From DASUAS01 sp963720765 (GTDB lineage: Bacteria > Actinomycetota > Acidimicrobiia > IMCC26256 > DASPTH01), in the NCBI GenBank assembly GCA_963720765.1, contig CAVRGS010000011.1, positions 124,001 to 188,000 on the forward strand: 64,000 nucleotides of DNA, given 5' to 3'. Positions 36,578-45,906 of this stretch are shown here, piece by piece. The notes beneath the pieces were generated by a model. It had not been told where the DNA came from. It searched no databases and worked only from the letters and a program-made list of their open reading frames with translations. The translations under genes were made by a program, and so were the position numbers. How positions within the stretch are numbered: the stretch's first letter is position 1; each line of letters starts with the position of its first letter.

Positions 36578-37456
36578 TCATCGGGCGCTGCGCACCGGTC
36601 GCACGAGTCCCTCCTGCGCCACGCTCACCGCCAGCGTGCCGTCGGCGCAGAACACCTGACCGGTCGCGAAGCCGCGTCCGGCCGCGGCCGACGGGCTGTG
36701 CGTGTGGTACAGCAACCAGTCGTCGGCGCGGAACGGGCGGTGGAACCACATCACGTGGTCGAGGCTCGCGACCATGTAGCCCGGATGGTCGTCGGTCATC
36801 GGGTGCGGCAACGAGCGCGGTGCCGAGCAGGGTGAGGTCGGACGCGTAGGCGACGATGCACGTGTGCAGCAGCGGGTCGTCGGGCAGCGCGCCCCGCGTG
36901 CGGAACCACGTGTCCTGGTCGGGTCGCGCACCGAGTCGCCGCGGTCGCCACCCGGGCGGCGTGAACGCACCGACGTGGCGCATGTCGAACGCGTCGACGA
37001 CGTGCGGTGATCCCTGGCGGTCGATCGGCTCGGGCTCGTCGCCGTGGACACGCTCCCAGATCGACGCGAGCGTCTCGGCGGCCTCGACCGTCGGGCATCT
37101 CGTCGTGGTGATCGGGGCCCGATCTCGTCGACCTGGAACGACGCCGCCATGTTGAAGATCGCGGTGCCGTGCTGGATGGCGACGACGCGCCGCGTGGTGA
37201 AGCTGCGACCGTCGCGGATGCGGTCGACCTCGTAGACCACCGGCACCTTGGGGTCGCCGAGCTTGAGGAAGTACGCGTGCATCGAGTGCACCCGGCGCTC
37301 GCCGTCGACGGTCCGGCCCGCCGCCATCAACGACTGCGCGAGCACCTCGCCGCCGTAGAGCCGCACACGGTCGGAGTCGAGGCTCTCGCCGCGGAAGAGG
37401 TTGACCTCGAGCACCTCGAGGTCGAGGAGCCCGACCAGATCGTCGAGTGCACTCAT
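36578..37456 (-). CDS. tesB: Acyl-CoA thioesterase II, TesB-like (three frame breaks)
   Basis: Double hot-dog thioesterase hydrolysing acyl-CoA to free acid and CoA. Seen: LLDLEVLEVNLFRGES, GGEVLAQSLMAAGRTV, VHSMHAYFLKLGDP, VYEVDRIRDGRSFTTRRV, FNMAASFQVDE, then LPDDPLLHTCIVAYASDLTL, and VASLDHVMWFHRPFRADDW with the catalytic Asp/His region. Extra bases near 37126, 37094 and 36812. Correcting them yields the expected MPDV and VPH stretches. It lies 61 bp downstream of the phosphofructokinase stop. Confidence 0.9.
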   Translation of the reverse strand: MSALDDLVGLLDLEVLEVNLFRGESLDSDRVRLYGGEVLAQSLMAAGRTVDGERRVHSMHAYFLKLGDPKVPVVYEVDRIRDGRSFTTRRVVAIQHGTAIFNMAASFQVDEIGPRSPRRDARRSRPPRRSRRSGSVSTATSPSRSTARDHRTSSTRSTCATSVRSRRPGGDRGDSVRDPTRTRGSARGARCPTTRCCTRASSPTRPTSPCSAPRSLPHPMTDDHPGYMVASLDHVMWFHRPFRADDWLLYHTHSPSAAAGRGFATGQVFCADGTLAVSVAQEGLVRPVRSAR

Positions 37457-37517
37457 GTCGCCCGCTCTCGGCACGGCGCGGCAGCTCCAGCCTCGGCGAG
37501 CTCCGACTCCGCGTTGC

Positions 37518-38555
37518 TCATCCGAAGAACACGCCCGCCACCTCGAGGAACTCGGCGTCGACGGTCTTGAGCTCGCGCAGCGCGTCGCCGATCGGGCACC
37601 CGCTCGATGCGTTCGCCGTGCAGCGCGACCATCGGCCCCGAACGCGCCGTCGTGCACCGCGTCGATGGCAGCGATGCCGAAGCGAGTGGCGAGGATGCGG
37701 TCGTACGCGGTGGGTGTGCCGCCGCGCAAGCACGTGCCCGAGGATGGTCACGCGCGTCTCGAAGCCGGTGCGCCGTTCGATCTCCTCCTGCACCACGTTG
37801 CTGATGCCACCCAGGCGCACGTGGCCGAACGCGTCCTCTTCGCCGCTCTGCAGGGTGAGCGTGCCCTCCCGGGGTGTCGCGCCCTCGGCGACGACCACGA
37901 TCGAGAAGTTGGCGCCGTGGCGGTGGCGGTGCTCGATGCGGGCACACACCTCGTCGATGTCGAACGGCACCTCGGGCACCAGCACCACGTCGGCGCCGCC
38001 GGCCATGCCCGGAGTGGATGGCGATCCAGCCCGCGTGCCGTCCCATGACCTCCACCACCATCACCCGGTCATGGCTCTCGGCGGTGGTGTGCAGCCGGTC
38101 GATGGCGTCGGTGGCGATCTGCACCGCGGTCTGGAAGCCGAAGGTGAAGTCGGTGGCGGCGAGGTCGTTGTCGATGGTCTTGGGCACGCCGACGACCGCG
38201 ACGCCCGACGTCGTCGGCGAGGCGCGCGGCCACGCCGAGGGTGTCCTCGCCTCCGATGGCGATCAGGGCGTCGATGTGCTCGCGCTCGAGGGTGGCGAGC
38301 AGACCGGGCCGCACCGTCGTCGCTCTGGAACGGGTTCGTGCGTGACGTGCCGAGGATGGTGCCGCCGCGGTGGATGAGCCCGCGCGTCGTGCCGATGGTG
38401 AGCTCCATCGTCTCGCCGTCGAGCACGCCACGCCAGCCGTGCCGGAACCCGACCAGTTGGTCGCCGTACACGGCTTCGCCCTTGCGTACGACGGCGCGGA
38501 TCACGGCGTTGAGTCCCGGGCAGTCGCCCCCGCCGGTGAGCATCCCGATGCGCAT
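37518..38555 (-). CDS. pfkA: 6-phosphofructokinase with PPi-type active-site residues (six frame breaks)
   Basis: About 344 aa after correction. Phosphorylates fructose 6-phosphate at C1. Seen: MRIGMLTGGGDCPGLNAVIR, LIAIGGEDTLGVAARL, GVPKTIDNDLAATDFTFGF, DRLHTTAESHDRVMVVEV, MGRHAGWIAIHSG, LGGISNVVQEEIERRTG, ending TVDAEFLEVAGVFFG. GGED and PKTIDND place Asp and Lys at the positions (104 and 124 in E. coli numbering) associated with pyrophosphate rather than ATP use. Extra bases near 38315, 38205, 38008, 37729, 37637 and 37594; each correction restores a conserved stretch (VGVPK, SGMAGG, LRGGTP), and the span is 3n. CACACT lies 7 nt before the ATG. Confidence 0.92.
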
Positions 38556-38638
38556 GACCACCAGTGTGACCGATCGGGAGCCGAGGCGAGGACGGTGCCG
38601 AAGGTCGCACCCGTCGCGCGGTCGACGAGCGGAGTCGG

Positions 38639-38644
38639 TACTGT
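38639..38644 (+). promoter_or_regulatory. Leaderless-type -10 (TACTGT) before the gene upstream of glpK
   Basis: TACTGT ends 6 nt before the ATG at 38651, and no ribosome site is present. Probable promoter of the small gene plus glpK. Confidence 0.45.
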
Positions 38645-38650
38645 CACGGC

Positions 38651-38956
38651 ATGCGACCGGGAGGTGTGTGGTACACGAGCGTCGCGCCAGGGACGTCTCG
38701 ACTGTTCCGTCGGGCGGCACTACCGGACGGTGTCGGTGGTCGACGGGCGGGTGACGGTCACCTCGCGCCGCGGCGACGTGCTCCTCGACGCGGCAGCCGA
38801 GGACCTCGAGCTCGACGCGCGTCCGCACCGGTCTGCTCCTCCAGGTGCTCGCCACCGACGCGTCCTCGCGCACGCACGTGTTCGAGTTCCGCCCGCGTCG
38901 GGCGCGCCGCAGGACGCACGCTCGCCGACGCGCTGCGGCTGAGCAGGACGGTGTGA
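38651..38956 (+). CDS. Small hypothetical protein in operon with glpK (three frame breaks)
   Basis: About 100 aa after joining three shifted segments: MRPGGVWYTSVAPGTSRLFR, then HYRTVSVVDGRVTVTSRRGD, VLLDAAAEDLELDA, VLATDASSRTHVFEFRP, and RTLADALRLSRTV in the original frame. That the frame returns after three insertions and ends at a TGA one base before the glpK GTG supports a real gene. Beta-rich, PH-like composition; function unknown. Confidence 0.6.
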   Translation: MRPGGVWYTSVAPGTSRLFRRAALPDGVGGRRAGDGHLAPRRRAPRRGSRGPRARRASAPVCSSRCSPPTRPRARTCSSSARVGRAAGRTLADALRLSRTV

Positions 38957-38957
38957 C

Positions 38958-40428
38958 GTGGCCGAGGTCGTCCTCGCCGTCGATGCCGGCACCACCGGCG
39001 TGCGCACCGTGGCGGTCGGCGCCGACGGCCTGAGCCGCGCCTTCGCCTACCGCGAGCTCCCGCAGCACTTCCCGCGCCCCGGGTGGGTGGAGCACGACCC
39101 CGATGACATCTGGCGCGCGGTCCAGCGACACCCTCGGCGAGGTGGTGGGCATGCTCGGCGACGACTCGGTCGTCGGGATCGGGATCACCGACCAGCGCGA
39201 GACGGTCGTGGTGTGGGACCGCCGCACCGGACGGCCCCGCCATCGGGCGATCGTGTGGCAGGACCGCCGCACCGCGGCCCGCTGCGACGAGCTGCGCGTC
39301 GCGGGCGTCGAGCCCCTCGTCCGGGTGCGCACCGGCCTGGTGCTCGACCCCTACTTCTCGGCCACGAAGCTGGAGTGGCTGCTCGGCGAAGGCGGCGTGG
39401 CGGCCGACGAGCACCTCGCGTTCGGCACCGTCGACTCGTGGGTGCTGTGGAACCTCACCGGCGAACACGCCACCGAGCCGTCGAACGCGAGCCGCACCAT
39501 GCTCTACGACCTCGACCAGCACGACTGGTCCGACGAGCTGCTCGACCTCTTCGGCGTGCCCCGAACGTGCCTCCCCGCGATCCAACCGAGCAGTGGGCGC
39601 TTCGGGATCACCGATCCGGCGCGCGCCGCCGGCCTCACCGTGCCGGTGTCGGGCATCGCCGGCGACCAGCAGGCCGCGCTGTTCGGCCAGGCGTGCTTCA
39701 CCCCGGGCATGACCAAGAACACCTACGGCACCGGCTCGTTCGTGCTCGTCAACCTGGGCGACGCGCACCCGCCGCCGGTCGACGGCCTGCTCACGACGGT
39801 GGCGTGGCAGCTCGGCGACACCGTCACGTACGCGATGGAAGGCTCGATCTTCGTCACCGGCGCCGCGGTGCAGTGGCTGCGCGACGGCCTCGGGCTCATC
39901 GACGCGTCGTCGGAAGCCGGACCGCTTGCGGCCAGCGTCGACGACACCGACGGCGTGGTGTTCGTCCCTGCGTTCACAGGGCTCGGATCGCCGTGGTTCG
40001 ACCCGTACGCCCGCGGCGCGATCTTCGGGCTGACGCGCGGCACGACGCGCGCCCACCTCGTGCGGGCGTGTGTCGAGGCGATGGCCTGGCAGACCGCCGA
40101 CGTCGTCGATGCCATCACCGCCGCCGCCGACATCCCGATCACCGAGCTGCGCGTCGATGGCGGCGCGAGCGCGATGGACGTGCTGTGCCAGTTCCAGGCC
40201 GATGTGCTCGGCGTGCCCGTGCGCCGTCCCGCGAACCCGGAGACCACGGTGCTCGGCGCGGCTTCACTCGCCGGCATCGCCGAGGGCGTCTGGCCGTCAC
40301 CCGCCGAAGCCGCCGCCGCCTGGCGCGAGGAGGCCGCGTTCACGCCACAGCCGCTCCCCCACGGCGAGCAACGCCGCGCCGACTGGCGCAAGGCCCTCGA
40401 CCGTTCCCGCGACTGGGCCGACGCCTGA
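38958..40428 (+). CDS. glpK: Glycerol kinase (one frame break)
   Basis: About 489 aa. FGGY kinase, ATP-dependent, forms sn-glycerol 3-phosphate. Seen: VVLAVDAGTTGVRTVAV, WVEHDPDDIWRAV, GIGITDQRETVVVWDRRTG, AIVWQDRRTAARCDEL, DPYFSATKLEWLL, PGMTKNTYGTGSFVLVN (typical of GlpK) and LRVDGGASAMDVLCQFQAD. One extra C near 39129. GTG start. No glpF or glpD nearby. A strong hairpin follows at 40443-40481. Confidence 0.93.
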
Positions 40429-40442
40429 CTGCTGGCAGTTTC

Positions 40443-40481
40443 GGCGTGGTTGGTGTGCTGCTGCGGCACACCGACCACGCC
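40443..40481. terminator. Strong bidirectional hairpin between glpK and the aminotransferase
   Basis: 16-nt arms at 40443-40458 (GGCGTGGTTGGTGTGC) and 40466-40481, with one G-T wobble and a 7-nt loop, located between two convergent stops. Flanked by TTT and AAA. It fits a shared terminator. Confidence 0.7.
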
Positions 40482-40499
40482 AAATGAGAGTGGCGGGGG

Positions 40500-41676
40500 T
40501 CAGCCGAGCTTGGTGAGGGCGCGCTTGATCCCGCGGACGGCCTGGCCGATGCGGTGCTCGTTCTCGACGAGCGCGAAGCGCACGAAGCCCTCGCCACCGG
40601 GACCGAAGCCCACGCCCGGCGACACCGCCACCTTGGCGTCACGGACCAGGAGCTTGGCGAACTCCAGGCTCCCGAGCTCCTCGTAGGGCTCGGGGATGGG
40701 CGCCCAGACGAACATCGTGCCCTTGGGCCGCTCGATCTCCCACCCGACACGACTCAAGCCGTCGATCAGCGCGTTGCGGCGACCGCGGTAGATCTCGTTG
40801 GCCTCCAGCGGGTAGTCGGGCGCCTCGTTCATGGTGACCGTCGCCGCGATCTGGATGGGCTGGAACGTGCCGTAGTCGAGGTAGCTCTTCAACTTGGCGA
40901 GCGCGGCGACGACCTCGGCGTTGCCGAGCAGGAACCCGACGCGCCACCCCGCCATCGAGAACGACTTGGTCATGGTGTAGAGCTCGACGGCGACGTCGGA
41001 CGCGCCCGGCACCTGCAGGATCGACGGCGGGTCGTATCCGTCGAAGCCGAGGTCGGCATACGCGAAGTCGTGGACGAGCAGCACATCGTGCTCGCGCGCG
41101 AAGTCGACCATGCGCTGCATGAACTCGAGGTCGACGCACGCGGTCGTGGGGTTGTGCGGGAACGACAGCACGATGACGCGCGGCCGCGGCCACGAGTCCT
41201 CCCACGCCTCCATCAGGTTGTCGAAGAAGTTCTGCTCCGGACCGAGACGCACGTGGCGCACCTCGGCGCCGGCGAGGATCGGGCCCCAGATGTGGATCGG
41301 GTACGAGGGGCTCGGCACCAGCGCCGCGTCACCCGGGCCGAGCAGCACCCACATCAGGTGGGAGAAGCCCTTCCTTCGCCCCGATGGTGCTGCACACCTG
41401 CGTGTCGGGGTCGAGCTCCACGCCGAACTTGCGCTGGTAGAGATCGGCGACGGCCATGCGCAGCTTCGGGATGCCGCGGCTGGCGGAGTAGCGGTGGTTG
41501 CGCGGGTTCCGCACCGCCTCGACCAGCTTGTCGACGGCGACGTCGGGCGACGGCACGTCGGGGTTGCCGAAGCCGAGGTCGATGACGTCGACCCCGGCGC
41601 GCCGAGCCTCGATCTTCAGACCATCCATGATCCCGAAGACGTACGGCGGCAGCGCGTTGATCCGGCGGAATTCCAT
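40500..41676 (-). CDS. Class I/II aminotransferase, alanine or LL-diaminopimelate type (one frame break)
   Basis: About 391 aa, PLP enzyme. Seen: FRRINALPPYVFGIMDGLKI, DLGFGNPDVPSPD, RYSASRGIPKLRMAVADLY, CSTIGAKEGFSHL, PSYPIHIWGPILAGAEV, FPHNPTTACVDLEFM, LVHDFAYADLGFDGY, TKSFSMAGWRVGF (PLP lysine in TMTKSFSMAG). Resembles the AlaA/DapL-like group used as glutamate-pyruvate transaminase in actinobacteria. One extra G near 41374. ATG at 41676 with TACCCT (41684-41689, minus) 7 nt upstream. Confidence 0.88.
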
Positions 41677-41699
41677 GTGCACGAGGGTAGCGGCGACCC

Positions 41700-42513
41700 T
41701 CAGGCGAGCCGGGGCAGAATCTCGCGGCCGAGGATCCGCGCGTTGTCCGGATCCGACGAGTCGATCGGCCCGATCATCAGCCACTCGGCGCCCGCTTCGA
41801 CGTAGGCCCGGAGCGCCCCCGCCACCAGGTCGGGACCCCCCACGATCGCGTGGTCACCCACGCCGAGGCGCTCGGCCTTGGCCGCGGCCGCGTCGTCGTC
41901 GTCCGCGAGCACCACGAGTCCGCCCCACGAGACGGTGAACGGCGAGCGAGCCGCGGCCGCCGACAGGTTCGCCCCCTGCTCGCGGAACTGCTCGACCCCG
42001 CTGCCCCACCGGTTCCAGCCGTCGGCGTGCGCCGCCGCCACCTCGCGCACCACGGGATCGGTCCCACCGACCCACACCGGGTACCCGCGGTCGCGGGTCG
42101 CGTCGATCGCGTCGCGCAGCGCGGCCACGCGTTCGGCGACGGTCCCGAAGTCGAGCCCGAAGGACTCGTTCTCCTCGCGGCTCTGCTCGTCGCCCGCACC
42201 CGAGCGCGGCGAGCAGCCGCTCGGGTCCGAGGATCCGCGCCAGGGTGTCGAAGCCGTTGGCGAGCACTGCGGGCGGCCGCAACGTCGCGCGCGCGACGAG
42301 CGACCCGACGGCGATGCGCTTCGTCGCTCCCGCCACCGCGCCCATGAGCGCGAACATCTCGATCGCAGGACGACGCGCTCCGTCGGCGCTGCGACGGAAG
42401 AGATGGTCGTACGCGAACACCCCGTCGAGCCCGTGCTCCTCCGCGGCCTGCGCCACCGCCAGCGATGTCGCCACGTCGTCACGGAACGACGGAAGCGTGA
42501 GTCCGAGCTTCAC
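41700..42513 (-). CDS. LLM-class (luciferase-like) oxidoreductase, probably F420-dependent (one frame break)
   Basis: About 271 aa, TIM barrel. VKLGLTLPSFRDDVATSLAV, GLDGVFAYDHLFR, FALMGAVAGATKRIAVGSLV, PAVLANGFDTLARILGPERL, then DRGYPVWVGGTDPVVREVAA. Members use F420 or FMN on diverse substrates; the substrate is unknown. One extra G near 42202. GTG start overlaps the ROK kinase stop (GTGA). Confidence 0.87.
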
Positions 42514-43464
42514 GCGAGCTCCCGCGCCAGCACCGCTGCGCCGACCACGCCGGCCTGGCCACCGAGCTCGGCGGGGACGATCGGTACCGCGGGGCGGTGC
42601 GCCGCGCCTTCGATGCGCCCGTCGAACGCGTGGCGCAACGGTTGGAGCAACACGTCGCCCAGCTCGATCAGACCGCCCGACACCACCACGCGCTCGGGGT
42701 CGAAGATGTTGACCAGTCCGACCAACCCGATGGCCACCTGACGGGCATACTCCTCGACGATCGCGACCGCGTCCTCGGCGCCCGCCTGCGCGACGTCGCC
42801 CACCAGGATGCCGGTGATGTCGTCGATCGAACCTTCCGCGTGCGCGAGCACCGACGGTGCGGCACCCGCCGCCGCCCACTCCCGACCCAGCACACCGAGC
42901 GCGGTGCCCGACGCCACTGCCTCCCAGTGTCCCCGCTGTCCGCACGCGCACCGCGCGCCGTGCGGATCCACCTGGAAGTGCCCGATCTCGGCCCCGAACC
43001 CGTGCGCGCCGCGCAGCACCTCTCCGCGCGTGACGATCCCGCCACCGACGCCCGTGCCGAGCGTGATCAGCAACACCTCGGTGCACCCGCGCGCGGCGCC
43101 GTGCACGAGCTCCGCGACGATCGCGACGTTGGCGTCGTTGTCGACGACGGTGGGCAGGCCGACGACGTCCTCCAGTCGCGCCCGCACGGGCGCGTGCAGG
43201 AAGGCCGGCACGTTCGGTGAGTAGTGGATCGTGCCCTCGTGGTCGACCATTCCCGCGGCCCCGACGCCGAGCGCCTTCGCCTCGGACCGTTGCGGCGCGA
43301 AGGTCGCGCACCGCGCTCGCGATGCTGGCGACGATCTCGTCGAGCGTCGCTGGAGTCGGGACCCGCTGCTCGTCGACGACGGTTCCGTCGGGATCGACCA
43401 ACGCGACACGTAGGTTGGTCCCACCGAGGTCCACGCCGAACGTGGCCGTCTCGCCCACGTTCAC
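42510..43464 (-). CDS. ROK-family glucokinase-like protein (one frame break)
   Basis: About 318 aa. Sugar kinase fold: FGVDLGGTNLRVALVD phosphate loop, VGAAGMVDHEGTIHYSPN, DNDANVAIVAELVHGAARG, LGTGVGGGIV, GFGAEIGHFQVDPHGARCAC with the ROK zinc motif (GHxxx then CxCGxxGHWE), VSGGLIELG. Probably glucose 6-phosphate formation feeding the nearby phosphofructokinase. One extra C near 43302. GTG start overlaps the SRPBCC gene stop. Confidence 0.9.
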
Positions 43465-44252
43465 TCCTCGCCGCGTTGCTGACAGATCACCCGGTCGGCC
43501 GCGTCGAGCAGCGCCTTCGCCGCGTCGAGCAGCGCGTCCGCCGCTTCGAGCACGTGGTCCTTCACCTCGGGGACCGCACCCAGCAGTTCGGTCAGCACGC
43601 TCTCGAGGATCGACGGCGGCGGCAGCGGTCGGGCCTCGGTGCCCGCCTCGTCGAACGGGACCGCGTCGGGATGCGAAGCGTGCCCGACGACCGGTGCCGG
43701 CTCGGCCGAGGGTTCCGGCTCGGGGGTGGGTGTGCGCGTCGGCTCAGGTGTCGGTTCGTCGGTCACCGTGTCTTCTTCCACCGCAGCTTCGGTCGGAGCG
43801 TCCGTCGGCCCTGTGGCCGCGTGTTCGAGCGCGCGCTTGAGATCGCGCAGCGCGTTGCCCATGATCATGCCCGATGCCCGGCGTTTCACCAGCCCCGGCA
43901 TCGGGACCGCCAGGTCGACCGCCAGGGTGTAGTCGACGTGGGTGCCGGCCTCGTTCGGGGCGAACGCGTAGCGCCCGTCGAGCGCGCGCAGCATGTCGCC
44001 TTCGACGAGCGACCACGAGAACGCGTGCGGCGCGTCGGTGAAGTCGTAGGCGAGGACGTACCGCACCCGGCGTCCGAGTCCGGCGACCTGATACTCGACT
44101 CGGGTGCCACGACCGACGGCGTCGCGTTCGAGCACGGTCGCCCGCTTCACGTCGCTCGTCCACTCGGGGTACGCCTCGAACGCGGTGGCGACCGCGAAGC
44201 ACTGCTCGGGCGACGCGGCGACGTCGATCTGCTCGTGCGCGGCGTCGGGCAT
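43461..44252 (-). CDS. SRPBCC-family protein with acidic tail
   Basis: 263 aa. Residues 1-150 form a START/Bet v1-like lipid-binding domain (HEQIDVAASPEQCFAVATAF, WTSDVKRATVLERD, YVLAYDFTDAPHAFSWSLVE, HVDYTLAVDLAVPMPGLVKR). Residues about 150-215 are Pro/Glu/Thr-rich. The C-terminus is an amphipathic Ala/Leu helix (EAADALLDAAKALLDAADRV). Likely polyketide cyclase/dehydrase-type lipid-handling protein. Coupled to the ROK kinase by a 4-bp overlap. Confidence 0.8.
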   Translation of the reverse strand: MPDAAHEQIDVAASPEQCFAVATAFEAYPEWTSDVKRATVLERDAVGRGTRVEYQVAGLGRRVRYVLAYDFTDAPHAFSWSLVEGDMLRALDGRYAFAPNEAGTHVDYTLAVDLAVPMPGLVKRRASGMIMGNALRDLKRALEHAATGPTDAPTEAAVEEDTVTDEPTPEPTRTPTPEPEPSAEPAPVVGHASHPDAVPFDEAGTEARPLPPPSILESVLTELLGAVPEVKDHVLEAADALLDAAKALLDAADRVICQQRGEE

Positions 44253-44266
44253 CGGAACCGCCGTCG

Positions 44267-44764
44267 TCAGACGCGCCGTGGGGGCTGGCCGGCCTGGCGT
44301 GGCGGGAACACGCCGTACCGAGCCGCCCACATGCCCGCGAGCCCCACCGGCAACATCGGGACCAGCACCCCGAAGGGGTCCCACGCCACCGTGGCGACTG
44401 CGATCACGAGGCACACGAGGGCCATCCAGAAGAACTTCCGCTTGATCGGCTTCGGGGCGGAACCCTGCAGGAAGAAGAGGTTGGCAACGGCAACGTTGTC
44501 GCCGCGGCTGCTCCGCGCCAACGCGAGCGCGAACGCGTAGACGAACACGAACACCGAGACCAGGAAGAGCAGCAGCGCGACACCGATGGCGACACCGAGG
44601 AGATCGTCGACACCCACGGCGACGGGAATCGCCGTGGCCGCGAACAGCACGTTGGCGAGCCATCCGCTGGCGATGATCCCCCTCCCCTGGCGCGACAGTG
44701 CCTCGACGTCGATCTCCGGTGCGCTCTCGGTGTCGGGCACGGCACCGAGCGTACCGGCGGTCAC
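44267..44764 (-). CDS. Four-helix membrane protein, function unknown
   Basis: 165 aa with four predicted helices in two pairs: GWLANVLFAATAIPVAVGV and LGVAIGVALLLFLVSVFVFV, then WMALVCLVIAVATVAW and LVPMLPVGLAGMWAARYGVF. The loop (NLFFLQGSAPKPIKRKFF) is basic. No family recognised. GTG overlaps the mannosyltransferase stop by 4 bp, so they are co-translated. Confidence 0.75.
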   Translation of the reverse strand: MTAGTLGAVPDTESAPEIDVEALSRQGRGIIASGWLANVLFAATAIPVAVGVDDLLGVAIGVALLLFLVSVFVFVYAFALALARSSRGDNVAVANLFFLQGSAPKPIKRKFFWMALVCLVIAVATVAWDPFGVLVPMLPVGLAGMWAARYGVFPPRQAGQPPRRV

Positions 44765-45906
44765 GTCACCGGCCCGAGGCCGGCGAGGTCACCCGCGACC
44801 ACCGGCGCCAGCCGCGCCGCCTGCGTGTCGTAGGAGAACTCCATCACCGCCCGGGCTCGCGCCGCCGCGCCCATGCGGGCCCGCAGCGCGTCGTCCTCGA
44901 GCAGCGCCGCGAGCGCGCCCCGTACGTCGAGGGCACGCCCGTCGACCACGAACCCCGTGTCGCCGTCGATCACGGCCTCGTGGGATCCTCCGCTCCGGCC
45001 CGCCACTGCGGGCACTCCTGCTGCGGCCGCTTCGAGGAACACGATCCCGAAGCCCTCGGCCTCGAGCCCGCCCCAGCGGTCGCGACACGGCATCGCGAAC
45101 ACGTCGGCGCACGCGTACAACCGGGGCAAGGAGTCGTCGGGTACCCGACCGAGGAAGCGGACGCGATCGTCGATCGCCCGCTCGCGCGCGCGACGCTCGA
45201 GGCGCGCCCGGTCGCGTCCGGCTCCGGCGATCGCGAGCTGCGCGTCGGGCAGGCCCGCGACCGCGTCGATCAGCACGTCGAACCCCTTCCGCGGAACCAA
45301 CCGGCTCACGCCGAGCACCAGCGGTCGATCGGGATCGAGGCCGAACGCGGCGCGAACCGCGCGGCGATCGGCGCGGGCCAGGGGCCGGAAGCGCTCGACG
45401 TCGACACCGGGCGGCACGACGATGCCGCGCAGTGCACCACCGGCGGCCCGTTCGGCTTCGCGCGCGGGATAGTGCCCCGCAGCGACGATTCCTGCTGCGC
45501 CGCGCAACACGCGTCCACCGAGCCGCCGGCTCCCGGGCAACCGCCCCGGCACGGTCACCTCCGCGCCGTGCACCACCACCACGTACGGCGCCGCCGAGAG
45601 GCGCGGTCCGAGCTGGCCGAGCGGCAACCACGGGTCGAGCAGGATCACCGATGCGTCGACGTCGCGCGCCAGGTCGTCGATGCGCGATGCGAGTGACGGC
45701 GTCGGCAGCAGCACGCGCTCGCGCGCGCGCACGACGCGGAACGCTTGCTGCGCATCCCACGCAGCCGCACCGTCGTACGGCGTGGTGAACACGGTGGCGT
45801 CCTCGACCGGCAGCCGACGCCACAACTCGTGGAGATACGACTGGATCCCCCCGATCTTCGGGGGGAAGTCGTTGGTGACGAGCAGGCCGGTCACGCCACC
45901 GCTCAA
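44761..45906 (-). CDS. GT4 glycosyltransferase, PimB-like mannosyltransferase
   Basis: 381 aa, intact, GT-B fold. LLVTNDFPPKIGGIQSYLHE is the typical N-terminus of actinobacterial phosphatidylinositol mannoside transferase PimB; VVHGAEVTVPGRLPG, LGVSRLVPRKGFDVLIDAV, and EAEGFGIVFLEAAAAGVPA (E-x7-E donor motif) follow. Likely adds the second mannose of phosphatidylinositol mannosides. TTG start at 45906 overlaps the MFS stop; GTG 45894 is an alternative. Confidence 0.88.
   Translation of the reverse strand: MSGGVTGLLVTNDFPPKIGGIQSYLHELWRRLPVEDATVFTTPYDGAAAWDAQQAFRVVRARERVLLPTPSLASRIDDLARDVDASVILLDPWLPLGQLGPRLSAAPYVVVVHGAEVTVPGRLPGSRRLGGRVLRGAAGIVAAGHYPAREAERAAGGALRGIVVPPGVDVERFRPLARADRRAVRAAFGLDPDRPLVLGVSRLVPRKGFDVLIDAVAGLPDAQLAIAGAGRDRARLERRARERAIDDRVRFLGRVPDDSLPRLYACADVFAMPCRDRWGGLEAEGFGIVFLEAAAAGVPAVAGRSGGSHEAVIDGDTGFVVDGRALDVRGALAALLEDDALRARMGAAARARAVMEFSYDTQAARLAPVVAGDLAGLGPVT

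Noticed and set aside
38370..38942. 190-codon plus-strand frame over the pfk start region
   Set aside because: Mostly antisense to pfk; only its last part overlaps the real small gene before glpK, which is in shifted frames.
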